Assembly: GCA_900767465.1 (NCBI GenBank)
Contig: CAAGAW010000024.1
Coordinates: forward strand, 1-43,481
Reading direction: 5' to 3'
DNA length: 43,481 nt
Source of the DNA: Clostridia bacterium
Lineage (GTDB): Bacteria > Bacillota > Clostridia > Christensenellales > Pumilibacteraceae
Shown here: positions 1 through 8,315 of the stretch, in pieces
Position numbering within the stretch: the stretch's first letter is position 1
Layout: each line of letters begins with the position of its first letter
Position numbers and translations under genes: made by a program
Notes under the pieces: generated by a model
Seen by the model: the letters and a program-made list of their open reading frames with translations, nothing else
What the model was told of the DNA's origin: nothing
Database searches by the model: none

Positions 1-2
1 AC

Positions 3-299
3 TTTTTCAAAAACACGCCTACGCACAGACGTTTTACTGCCGAGCGTGTGTACGAGGATATTGCCTATTGCTCTCACGTCAGAGGCAGCGTTACCGCAAA
101 CGAGTTGCCGAAACTCGGTTACAACTACTTCGATGTCGGCGAACAACGCGGCAAAGTTTCCGACGTGGTGGCTCGGCAATTGGATGAATTTGTCGGAGAT
201 AACTTCCCCGAAATTTGCACCGAGTACAAAATTTTCGACTGTTATATGCCTTGGAGCAGAATGTTTGAAGTCGGCCTTACAGTGAAGGAAAAAAAGTGA
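3..299 (+). CDS. C-terminal part of an unidentified protein (starts before the window)
   Basis: An open frame runs from the left edge to a TGA at 297-299, giving the last 98 residues of a protein whose start lies outside. The frame is read without a stop upstream of an internal GTG at 48, so that GTG is probably not the true start. The tail contains GSVTANELPKLGYNYFDVG and CYMPWSRMFEVG; I do not recognise the family. Its stop overlaps the GTG start of the broken epimerase-like gene that follows, and a beta-mannosidase comes next, so it probably belongs to a carbohydrate-use operon. No function is assigned. Confidence 0.6.
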   Translation, partial: FFKNTPTHRRFTAERVYEDIAYCSHVRGSVTANELPKLGYNYFDVGEQRGKVSDVVARQLDEFVGDNFPEICTEYKIFDCYMPWSRMFEVGLTVKEKK

Positions 300-422
300 C
301 GCAGGATATAAAAAAAATTACAACAGTACAAAAATTTTTATCATCGGGCATTGCTTGACGACGCGATGCCGTTTTGGGGAAAATCAGACCTTATCGACGC
401 CGATCTGCCGCAACTACTGTAA
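296..422 (+). pseudogene. Remnant of an N-acylglucosamine/mannobiose 2-epimerase-like gene
   Basis: A GTG at 296 overlaps the upstream stop (GTGA). The frame reads MTQDIKK, then a run of seven A (311-317) is followed in the next frame by LQQYKNFYHRALLDDAMPFW and a short tail ending at TAA 420-422. The YKN...LLDD.MPFW pattern is like the start of AGE-family 2-epimerases (about 390-410 residues). Only about 40 codons remain, so the gene is frameshifted and deleted. Mannobiose 2-epimerases often sit beside beta-mannosidases, which fits the next gene. The family call rests on a short stretch and is tentative. Confidence 0.4.
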
Positions 423-443
423 AAATTTTATACGGAGATAAAA

Positions 444-2909
444 ATGACAGAATTGAGATTAGACAAAGAATGGACATTAGACTACGACGGCAAGCAATTG
501 CCTGCCGTCGTGCCGGGAGACGTTTCTCTGGACTTATGGCGCAACAACATAATAGACAATCCGTATTTCGGAATGAACCATAAGAAGTTGCACTGGATAA
601 TCAACCGTGATTTTATATACAAAACGGTTTTTGACGTGTCCGACGAACTTTTTGACGAACAAGAGATTTTACTGGAATTCGACAGCGTCGATACCTATGC
701 CGACATATATCTCAACGGTAAATATCTGGGACATACCCAAAATATGTTTTTGAAGTACACCTACTCGGTAAGCGATATTGTCAAAAAAAGCGGCAACCTG
801 CTTACTGTAAAAATGTTGTCGACGGGCAGGGTGATGGATAATATCGACACCCGCGGGTACCACGGAGTGTTTAACGTCAAACGTTTGTTTATGCGCAAGG
901 CACAGTGTCACTTCGGCTGGGACTGGGCGCCCGACATGCCGGGTTACGGAATTTGCGGTGACGTTAAGCTCGTCGGGTGTGCCAAGAATCGTATCGGCAA
1001 CGTGCATTATCGCGCGTATAATAACGGAAAATTAAGCGTATTCGTAGATCTTAACTATACCGTTCGCGAGTATATAACCGACGACAGGCAGGTAAGGAAA
1101 AGTTCGCCGGAGTGCGCAAACGACATGTTTCGTTATATAGTCGCAAAGCGTCCCGGCGAGCCGGTTTCCGATAGCAACGGAATCGTTTTCGAGACGAAAG
1201 TTTCGGGTGAAAAGAACTTTGCCAACTTTACCGTCGAAAACCCCGAGTTGTGGTGGCCCAACGGTTACGGCAAACAGCCGTTGTACGAGTATAAAGTGCA
1301 ACTTATGCGTAACGGCAAGGTTATGGACGAGTACGTCGGCAAATTCGCTTTTCGCGAGGTTGCGCTATGTCAACAACCGTACGACCAGACGCGTATGCAG
1401 TACCAACTGCAAATCAACGGCAAAAACGTGTTTGTCAAGGGTAGCAACTGGGTGCCTGCCGAGTGTTTTATCGGCGGTATTACTTCGGAAAAATACGAGC
1501 GGTTGATCGGGCAAGCCGCCAAGGCTAACTTCAATATGTTGCGTGTGTGGGGCGGCGGAGTGTACGAAAAGGACGTTTTTTACGATATCTGCGACCGCAA
1601 AGGGATTATGGTGTGGCAGGATTTTATGTTTGCCTGTTCCGATATACCCGAAGACGACGCAGGGTTTGTTGATGCTTGTCAGAAGGAGATTACCTATCAG
1701 GTTTGCAGACTGCGCAATCACCCGTCGCTTGTGTACTGGTGCGGAGGCAATGAAAAAACAGGATCCTACGGGTTGAAAATTACCAAGGGAGACTACTTTA
1801 TCGACGTAATTTTGCGCGGCACGGTGGAAAACTACGACGGTACGCGGCCTTACGCGCGCCAAAGCCCTTGCTCGCTTACCGACGTCGGCAACGATACGAC
1901 TTCGGGCGAGTCGCATGCGGGCAGTTACGAAAGCAGTCTTATCGCCGGAGTTCTTAACTATCGCAACAAAGTCAGCGAGTCGGGCGTCATGTTTGTATCG
2001 GAATGCGCCAACATGGGGCCGGGAACGTTAGAGATATACAAACGGATGTTTCCCGAGGATAAACTGTGGCCGATGAACGAGTATTGGAGAGACCGTCTGA
2101 TGGAAAATCCCTATTCGGAATTCAAGGTGCCGTTTTGCGAGAGACAAACATTGTATGCCGACACGCTGTATGGCAAGAGCGACACTTTGCGACAATTTGT
2201 GGCAAAGGGCATGACGAGTCATGCCGAATCCATGCGCGCCGAAATAGAGTTTGCTCGTGCAAACCCTGCATGCGGCGGCTTTATGAACTGGATGTACAGC
2301 GATATCTGGCCGTCGGCAACGTGGGCGGTAGTGGATTATTATTGCGAGCCGAAGCAAGCTTATTATCAAATGAAGCGTAGTTATGCGCCGATTGTCGTCA
2401 CTTATGTGCAAAACGAAGATAAACAGTTGCAACTGGTGTTACTGAGCGACGAATTGCACGAGGTATCAGCAGACGTAACGTACGGAATGCGAACGCTTGA
2501 CGGCAAAACCGTCTGGCAGCGTACCGCAACGCTTACGACGGCAGGCGACAGTACAGTCGACGTCTCGGATAAGTACGACGCCCCCGACAGTTATTTGTTT
2601 GCCGAGTACGACTTGGATGGCGTAAAGCACAGTACCGCGTTCTCATACGACATGTGGCATACTTGCCGTTTTACGAGCGATTATACCTACAAGGTCGATA
2701 AATTGTCCGATTGCTATGCCGTAACCGTTAAGGCAAAACAATTTGCTAAAGGCGTAATTGTGCGTATGAAAGACAATTACAGGTTTACCTATTCCGACAA
2801 CTATGTCGATTTGCAAGCGGACGAACAAACCACTTTGTACATATATGGGGCAACGGACGATGACGTTGCTACGATCGAAGTAACGGATTTCGCAAAGGAG
2901 ACTGCATGA
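444..2909 (+). CDS. Beta-mannosidase, glycoside hydrolase family 2
   Basis: Releases terminal beta-mannose from manno-oligosaccharides or N-glycan cores; no signal peptide is seen, so it acts in the cytoplasm on imported oligosaccharides. The 821 residues have the usual length. The N-terminal part is the GH2 jelly-roll domain (FGWDWAPDMPG near 155), then an Ig-like domain with ELWWPNGYGKQPLY, then the TIM barrel with NMLRVWGGGVYE. The acid/base is expected at E437 in WCGGNE and the nucleophile at E520 in FVSEC. GGAGA lies 6 nt before ATG 444. The gene overlaps the HAD phosphatase by 4 nt (ATGA), so the two are translationally coupled. A mannosidase is strongly favoured over a beta-galactosidase by the WDWAP and GGNE motifs. 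Confidence 0.93.
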   Translation: MTELRLDKEWTLDYDGKQLPAVVPGDVSLDLWRNNIIDNPYFGMNHKKLHWIINRDFIYKTVFDVSDELFDEQEILLEFDSVDTYADIYLNGKYLGHTQNMFLKYTYSVSDIVKKSGNLLTVKMLSTGRVMDNIDTRGYHGVFNVKRLFMRKAQCHFGWDWAPDMPGYGICGDVKLVGCAKNRIGNVHYRAYNNGKLSVFVDLNYTVREYITDDRQVRKSSPECANDMFRYIVAKRPGEPVSDSNGIVFETKVSGEKNFANFTVENPELWWPNGYGKQPLYEYKVQLMRNGKVMDEYVGKFAFREVALCQQPYDQTRMQYQLQINGKNVFVKGSNWVPAECFIGGITSEKYERLIGQAAKANFNMLRVWGGGVYEKDVFYDICDRKGIMVWQDFMFACSDIPEDDAGFVDACQKEITYQVCRLRNHPSLVYWCGGNEKTGSYGLKITKGDYFIDVILRGTVENYDGTRPYARQSPCSLTDVGNDTTSGESHAGSYESSLIAGVLNYRNKVSESGVMFVSECANMGPGTLEIYKRMFPEDKLWPMNEYWRDRLMENPYSEFKVPFCERQTLYADTLYGKSDTLRQFVAKGMTSHAESMRAEIEFARANPACGGFMNWMYSDIWPSATWAVVDYYCEPKQAYYQMKRSYAPIVVTYVQNEDKQLQLVLLSDELHEVSADVTYGMRTLDGKTVWQRTATLTTAGDSTVDVSDKYDAPDSYLFAEYDLDGVKHSTAFSYDMWHTCRFTSDYTYKVDKLSDCYAVTVKAKQFAKGVIVRMKDNYRFTYSDNYVDLQADEQTTLYIYGATDDDVATIEVTDFAKETA

Positions 2910-3772
2910 AGAGTTTAATCGGCAAAAGCCTCGGTAACGTCGTTTTTACCGAACGAGACGGTAATTTATATGGCAATCTGACTAACTACGGTGTAAACGC
3001 GTCATATATGATAAAACCCGTGGACTTTTGCGGCTCGGCGAAAACAATACTTATGGATCTGGACGGAACAACTCTTACGAGCGAGGAGTTTTGGGTTTTC
3101 GTAATAGAGCAGACAATGCAAAAACTGCTCGGAGCCGACGAGTTTTCGTTGGAGGAAGCCGATGTTCCGTTTGTTTCGGGATTTACCACGGTCGATCACC
3201 TCAATTATTGTCTTAACAAATATTCGCCCGATAAAGATATAAATTCGGCAATAGGGTGTTATCACGAAATCGCGGAGTTCCAACTTGAAGAAATAATGCA
3301 GGGCAGAGGACGAATTGACGCATTTAAGCCTGCCGAGGGATTGAAAGAATTCTTGACGGAAGTAAAAAGACGGAAGATAAAGATAGGACTGGCGACAAGC
3401 GGTCTGGACTACAAGGCTATTCCCGAAATCGTTGCGGCGTTTCGTGCGCTTAATATGGGCGATCCGAGAAATTACTACGACGCGATTATTACGGGCGGTC
3501 GTCGCAAAGATGTCGGCGACTACGGTACTTTGGGCGAAGTAGCGTCCAAGCCGCATCCGTGGATTTATACCGAACTGGCTTATCTTGGATTAAAAGTGAC
3601 CGATTCGACAACGGTAATCGGTATCGAGGATAGCGCGGCGGGTGTGTTGTCGTTGCGGTTTTCCGGGTTTCCCGTCGTTGGACTTAACGGCGGAAACATA
3701 ACGCAAAGCGGGCTGGATTGTCTGTGTTGTAAAAAAGTGAACAAACTTGAAGAAATTTTGCAAATGGTTTAA
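2906..3772 (+). CDS. HAD-superfamily phosphatase, beta-phosphoglucomutase-like
   Basis: A HAD hydrolase of 288 residues. Motif I is LMDLDGTT with D51 as nucleophile and D53 as acid/base; motif II is the T/S in IGLATSGLD; motif IV is GIEDSAAGVLS. The helical cap between motifs I and II places it in the phosphatase/phosphomutase subgroup. The first 45 residues before motif I are an unusual N-terminal extension without a recognised fold. It overlaps the beta-mannosidase by 4 nt, so it probably dephosphorylates or isomerises a sugar phosphate from the same pathway; the substrate cannot be read from sequence. Confidence 0.85.
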   Translation: MKSLIGKSLGNVVFTERDGNLYGNLTNYGVNASYMIKPVDFCGSAKTILMDLDGTTLTSEEFWVFVIEQTMQKLLGADEFSLEEADVPFVSGFTTVDHLNYCLNKYSPDKDINSAIGCYHEIAEFQLEEIMQGRGRIDAFKPAEGLKEFLTEVKRRKIKIGLATSGLDYKAIPEIVAAFRALNMGDPRNYYDAIITGGRRKDVGDYGTLGEVASKPHPWIYTELAYLGLKVTDSTTVIGIEDSAAGVLSLRFSGFPVVGLNGGNITQSGLDCLCCKKVNKLEEILQMV

Positions 3773-3786
3773 AAATCTTTATACGT

Positions 3787-3999
3787 ATTGACTTTTTGAC
3801 GATGAAAGAGTAAACCCGAAACGGGAATTACGTATTGTGGGACGCTTGACAATACGATTGTCAATACGAAGGAAACGGCGGGAGGTAGCGATATGAAAAA
3901 TTGATTTCTTGACGATGAATAGTAACAACGAAACGGAAATTACGTATTGCCAGACGCTTGACAATGCGAAAAAGCAGGAGGAAAACGATATGAAAAAAA
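3787..3999 (+). repeat. Imperfect tandem duplication of a gene leader (two copies, about 100-113 nt)
   Basis: Copy 1 is 3787-3899 and copy 2 is 3900-3999. Both run in the order TTGA(C/T)TT, TTGACGATGAA, GAAACGG.AATTACGTATTG, AGACGCTTGACAAT or GGACGCTTGACAAT, a GGAGG ribosome site, and GATATGAAAAA. In copy 1 the ATG (3893) opens only Met-Lys-Asn-stop; in copy 2 it is the real lipoprotein start. Copy 1 also carries a perfect inverted repeat TTGACAAT-ACG-ATTGTCAA at 3846-3864 that copy 2 lacks. No gene lies in 3773-3989 apart from these leaders. Confidence 0.75.
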
Positions 4000-6900
4000 T
4001 TATCAGGACATTGATTCTCATTTTTGCACTAACGGCCGGGCTTGCATTGTTTGTCGCATGTGAGAAAGAACAACCAAAAACAAAGTTGGAAAATCCAATC
4101 GTTGCTGCGCAGGTTTATACGGGCAGTAAGTTGACTGCCGAAGTGCCGCAAAACGACGGTTACAGGATTGTTTCCAACGAGGGCGGCACGGACGTGGGCG
4201 AGTACGACGTCGTACTTGAACTGACCGACGCAACCAAGTACGAGTGGGCAACGCCGGATAGCGGCGACGCGACCAAGGTCACGTTAAAGTTTGTCGTTAC
4301 CAAGGCGGCTAACCGGATTACGGCTTTGTCGCTGGAAAGTTGGATGTACGGCGAAGAAGCAAAAAACCCGTTGCCGAGGTGCAGTTCGGAACGCCGACGT
4401 TTACTTACTCCGCGAACGCCGACGGAACGTTTACCGAAATCGTTCCGACCGCGGCAGGCAACTATGTTGTCAAGGCAACGGTTGCGGCAACTACAAATTA
4501 CGACGGCTCGGAGAAAACGGCGGAGTTTAAGATCGATCGAGCAAATGCCGCGTTTATGACGGTACCGGCGGCAGTTGAAAACCTTGTCTATACCGGCGGT
4601 GCGCTCGATCTGGTTACGGCAGGCATTGCCGACGGCGGCACAATGCAGTACAAACTCGGAGACAACGGAACTTGGTCGTCGGATATTCCCACGGCAACGA
4701 ACGCGGGCGAGTACACCGTGTACTACAAGGCGCTTGGAGACGACAACCACAAAGATATTGCCGAAGCGCATGTAACCGTCGGCATAGCCAAGGCGGCTTC
4801 GACGTTCGGCAAACTTCCGCAAGCCTTGGATTTGAATTACACGGGTGCAGTGCAAGCATTGTTGAGTGCGGGCGAGACGACGTGCGGCGAAATTTGGTAT
4901 AAACTCGGCGACGGCGAGTGGATAAATGAAATTCCGACGGCAACCGAAGCGAAAACGTACTACGTTTACTATAAAATCGTCGGTGATAACAATCATAACG
5001 ACTTAATCGTCGACGAGACGGAAAAACGATTAACGATTACGATTTCCAGAGTTGCCGACAGTATTGACTTTTCTCTCGATAACGTAACCGTACGTTGCGG
5101 AGATCCTGTTCCCGAACTTACGGCAACATCGACAAGCGGTACGGCGGTGACGTTTACTTACTCCGATAACGGCAACGACTACTACACAAAGGAGCAACTC
5201 GGCGGCTTTACGTTTACCTATGGTACAACATACTATGTTAAGGCTGCCGTTGCCGACAGTGCCAACTACATAGGCGCGGAGAAAGTTTTAACTATAGCTC
5301 CGCAGCACAACATTAGCATAAGCGAAAATGACGGGGTGCAAACTGCGGCTTGTCAGTGCGGCAAAAAAGACGTGACGGGTACGCTCGGAACTAAACAAAC
5401 GATCGAGCTTGCCGCAACCGTTGATAACGGACAGGTAAAAGCAACTGACGGGAAACTTGACCTGACAACCATAGGTTACAGCGGAAATGAGAAAGTGACG
5501 CTCACTGTCGGCGAAACGACCTACCATGCCGCGGCTCAAAGCGGCGTCGTCGGGCTTGCCGACGTTTTACCGCTCGGCATGTACGGCGAAAACGAGTTTG
5601 CCGTGAGTGTAACCGACGGAAAAGAGACGTACAACGTTATCGTAAAAGCACTTGTCGTTACGATGACAATCACGACCGCCGATCAGTACGCAAACTGGAT
5701 TACGGTTGCCAAGGCGTGCGAGCAAAGCGAAACTTTATGGGGCGGATATTTCCGTCTGGGTGCAAACATTACGGCAACGTCAATGGTTACGTTTAATCGC
5801 GACGGAACCGACGGCACCAAAGGATTTAAGGGCGTGTTCGACGGTTGCGGTTACGTCATCGACGGACTAAACAGAAGCAGTGTGGACGATAACGCGTTCG
5901 TCACCACGATGACCGAAACCGGTGTATTAAAAAATATTGCGTTTACTAACGTTAAAATCACGGGCGCGGGCAATTTCCTTTGCTCGGGCGGCAAAGGAAC
6001 GATCGAAAACGTTTACGTGCAGTACGCATCTATTTCCGCAGGCAGCCAATATAACGGAACGATTGCCAGTCTCATAGAAGGTTGCACCATGCGTAATGTG
6101 TTTGTCGACGCAAGCAGAGCGGTTGTTGGCGGAACCGGCACAAAGTTCAGAATTTTAACGTCCAATACGGAGAAAGGATTCGGAGGAGTGTTCGGCGTGT
6201 GTCCGGGCGAAAATTACGACCCCGCGCAAGCGATTGACAGGGACAACAACTACGAAGCCATTGCATACTTTGCAAACTTTGCCGAACTTAAAGCCAAAAC
6301 AGAGACGCAAACCGTACTTAACGGCTGGAACAACAACGGTTTCTGGATCGTAAACGACGGCATACCCGCGCCTGAAGATTACGTCGTAAACAACATTGCC
6401 TTCGGCGCGAAAGTTATCGACCTTGACATTATTGTTGCAGACGACGGCAACGTCAGACTTAACGACAATACTTTGGAAATCGATTGCTCGGCGGCAGGTT
6501 TTACGTTCGGCAACGTCGTTTCCGTTAAGATGGACGGCGTCGCAATCAACGCAGGCGCGTTTACCTTTGCAGACAGAAAATTGAGTGTTGTCCGCTCGGC
6601 GTTCGGTTACAATTACGGCGAAAAACAGATTGTCGTGACCGATGATGACGGAAAAACAATTACTATTGCGGCAACGCTTGTAAGCAAAGTTCTGAAGAAT
6701 GCTACCGACTATGCAAACTGGATAAAGATTGCAGATAAGTGTGAAACCGAAAATCAAATTCTCGGCGGATACTTCAAGCTGGGAGCAAATATCACAGTCG
6801 AAACTATGGTTACGTTCACTCGTTATGACGTTGACGGAGCATATGGGTTCAAAGGCGTGTTCGACGGTTGCGGGTATGCCATCGACGGATTGACCGCTAC

Positions 6901-7411
6901 CGGCAATAACGGCGAGGCATTTATCAGTTGCATGACTAAAGACGGCGTGTTAAGAAATATTGCGTTTACGAATGCAAAGGTTGCCGGCGGCAACTTCCTT
7001 TGCTCGGGCGGACTCGGCACGATAGAAAACGTTTACGTGCAATACGTTTCTATTTCCGCAGGCAGCAACAATAACGGAACTATATATAACCATTGCAAGG
7101 ACAATCAAGAAGGAGGCAAGATTACCGGTATATTTATAGACGCAAGTCAGGCCGTTCTTTCGGGAACGGGCGCGTCGTTCAGACTTATCGGCGGCGCCAA
7201 CACCGGTTATAATGGGATATTTGCGGTTTGCCCCGAGGGTTACACCCCTACGCAAGCGCGCGATACGGGTACGTTTGCCGACCACGCGGTTCGTGCGTTT
7301 GCAAGTTTCGCCGAACTTAAAGACAACGAAACGACGAAAGGCGTACTTAACGGATGGGACAGCACATACTGGACAATTGTTGACGGGGTTCCCGTATTTG
7401 CAGTAAAATAG
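3990..7411 (+). CDS. Large surface lipoprotein with Ig-like repeats and two beta-helix modules, interrupted by a -1 frameshift
   Basis: The protein starts MKKIIRTLILIFALTAGLAL followed by the lipobox FVAC, so it is exported and lipid-anchored. GGAGG at 3977-3981 sets the start at ATG 3990. Frame 0 gives about 125 sensible residues, then becomes a basic nonsense tail that stops at 4559. The meaningful sequence continues in the -1 frame from a heptamer at 4361-4367 to TAA at 7411; joined length is about 1140 residues. After the join come repeated Ig/MBG-like units (YTG...YKLGD...IPTAT.A..YYVYYK), then two homologous modules of about 240 residues that start YANWI, contain F.GVFDGCGY.IDGL, ..LCSGG.GTIENVYVQY and end VLNGW. 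The latter look like right-handed beta-helix adhesin modules. Whether the frame break is real, programmed or an assembly indel is open. Confidence 0.7.
4361..4367 (+). other. Slippery heptamer A AAA AAC at the frame switch
   Basis: In the frame of the lipoprotein start the codons are GCA AAA AAC CCG. The last A of GCA plus AAA AAC forms the X XXY YYZ heptamer used for -1 frameshifting. Stepping back one base gives AAA AAA CCC GTT GCC GAG, which continues the coding sequence exactly. No clear stimulatory hairpin or upstream Shine-Dalgarno was found. A six-A run is also a hot spot for ordinary indels. Confidence 0.6.
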
Positions 7412-7482
7412 TCAGGGTAGGGTAAAACAAAACCGGTTTACTGAGTTCGTCAATGCGATTAAAGAAGCATATTAAGAACAGA

Positions 7483-7523
7483 AGATTGTTGCTTACTTAA
7501 CGTGGCGGCAATCTTTTTATTTT
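7483..7523 (+). terminator. Intrinsic terminator after the lipoprotein gene
   Basis: AGATTGTTGC (7483-7492) pairs with GCGGCAATCT (7505-7514) with wobble pairs, followed by TTTTATTTT. The rest of 7412-7709 shows no gene. Confidence 0.7.
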
Positions 7524-7709
7524 AAAAGTTTTTTTTCATTGCAAAATATTTTCGTGAAAAACGTTATAATTGCCCATTTAAAATGTCCTTTAATAGTGGG
7601 TGGTAGTGATAACGTTGTATTATAATTTGTTATGAGAGGCTAAACAGGAAGAAAGGTGCGCATAAGTAAAATTTAAGGCGGATTTTACTCTCCGTTCACA
7701 TAAAAGAGC

Positions 7710-7738
7710 TTGACTCCGAGCGCAGAAATCGGTAAAAT
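7710..7738 (+). promoter_or_regulatory. Sigma-A promoter for the 87-residue gene
   Basis: TTGACT at 7710-7715, 17-nt spacer, TAAAAT at 7733-7738. Confidence 0.55.
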
Positions 7739-7784
7739 ATAATCGTCGTATTGATACGATGATATGTCTACGGAGGGTTCAGGG

Positions 7785-8048
7785 ATGAAGCCGAGAAGCG
7801 AAAGAGATAAAAGATACGAAGAAAAACATAAAAACGAGAGAAAAGCCAAGAACGTGGTATGGGGAACGAGTATACCGAGAGAAACGGCGGAAGAAATAGA
7901 CGCATTTTTGAAGAAACGCGGGTATACGAAAGTTAAACTCATAGAAGAAGGATATAAGTCGCTGTTGGAGCAGGCGGGAGAGATAAATACCGACCTCGCG
8001 AAGATAACGGACGGCTTAAAGGAAGAGAAAAACAACAATAAAACGTAA
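7785..8048 (+). CDS. Small charged protein with a short helical DNA-binding-like core; phage/ICE type
   Basis: An 87-residue protein. GGAGGG at 7772-7777 lies 7 nt before ATG 7785, so this start is preferred over the ATG at 7764 in the same frame. The N-terminus is very basic and acidic (RSERDKRYEEKHKNERKAKN), followed by VVWGTSIPRETAEEIDAFLKKRGYTKVKLIEEGYKSLLEQ, here split: a beta strand VVWGTSI then two helices. This layout is like ribbon-helix-helix or similar small proteins that recur in clostridial phages and conjugative elements. No partner gene is next to it and its target is unknown. Confidence 0.6.
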   Translation: MKPRSERDKRYEEKHKNERKAKNVVWGTSIPRETAEEIDAFLKKRGYTKVKLIEEGYKSLLEQAGEINTDLAKITDGLKEEKNNNKT

Positions 8049-8086
8049 CCTTCAAAAAATTTAATGAAAACAGCACGTTAAAACGC

Positions 8087-8115
8087 TTGACGGCTAAAAG
8101 AAAATGTGATATAAT
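8087..8115 (+). promoter_or_regulatory. Sigma-A promoter of the uraA leader
   Basis: TTGACG at 8087-8092, 17-nt spacer, TATAAT at 8110-8115. The -10 box sits inside a 17-nt palindrome. Confidence 0.85.
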
Positions 8116-8121
8116 ATCACA
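8105..8121 (+). promoter_or_regulatory. Putative operator: 17-nt palindrome over the -10 box
   Basis: TGTGATAT-A-ATATCACA, two perfect 8-nt arms around one central base, covers the -10 box of the uraA promoter. A dimeric repressor bound here would block RNA polymerase. No regulator gene is adjacent. Confidence 0.5.
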
Positions 8122-8145
8122 CGATAATCACGCGGAGGACAAAAC

Positions 8146-8256
8146 ATGCGCAAGCTTGACGAACTTTTGTACGGCATATCGGCAGTAAAAAAGCGTATGG
8201 GCGACGTATTCTCTTCGGCGAGTGCTTTTCAAATTTATTTTCGTTATCAATTTTGA
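8146..8256 (+). CDS. 36-residue leader peptide upstream of uraA
   Basis: GGAGG at 8134-8138 precedes ATG 8146. The frame encodes 36 residues (MRKLDELLYGISAVKKRMGD, then 16 more) and ends at TGA 8254-8256. The first 25 codons follow the genome's usual codon choice; the last ten lie in a U-rich stretch (18 T in 29 nt, 8226-8254). The last base of the stop codon is the first base of an intrinsic terminator. This is the layout of UTP-sensing translational attenuators such as E. coli pyrBI. The peptide itself is probably not functional. Confidence 0.6.
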   Translation: MRKLDELLYGISAVKKRMGDVFSSASAFQIYFRYQF

Positions 8257-8283
8257 GGAAGTTCAAAAGGACTTCCTTTTTTT
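8256..8283 (+). terminator. Attenuator-type terminator between leader peptide and uraA
   Basis: AGGAAGT (8256-8262) pairs with ACTTCCT (8271-8277), loop TCAAAAGG, followed by seven T (8277-8283). It lies 33 nt before the permease start and inside its transcript, so it can act as an attenuator. Confidence 0.8.
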
Positions 8284-8315
8284 ATGGTAAAAATCAAATT
8301 TCGGAGGTATAAGAA

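Noticed and set aside
374..583. Plus-strand frame of 69 codons overlapping the beta-mannosidase start
   Set aside because: It overlaps a certain gene out of frame, is Arg-rich and lacks a ribosome site.
8122..8315. Purine riboswitch or PyrR-binding leader before the permease
   Set aside because: No purine-riboswitch core or PyrR anti-antiterminator motif is visible; the leader ORF plus terminator explains the region better.
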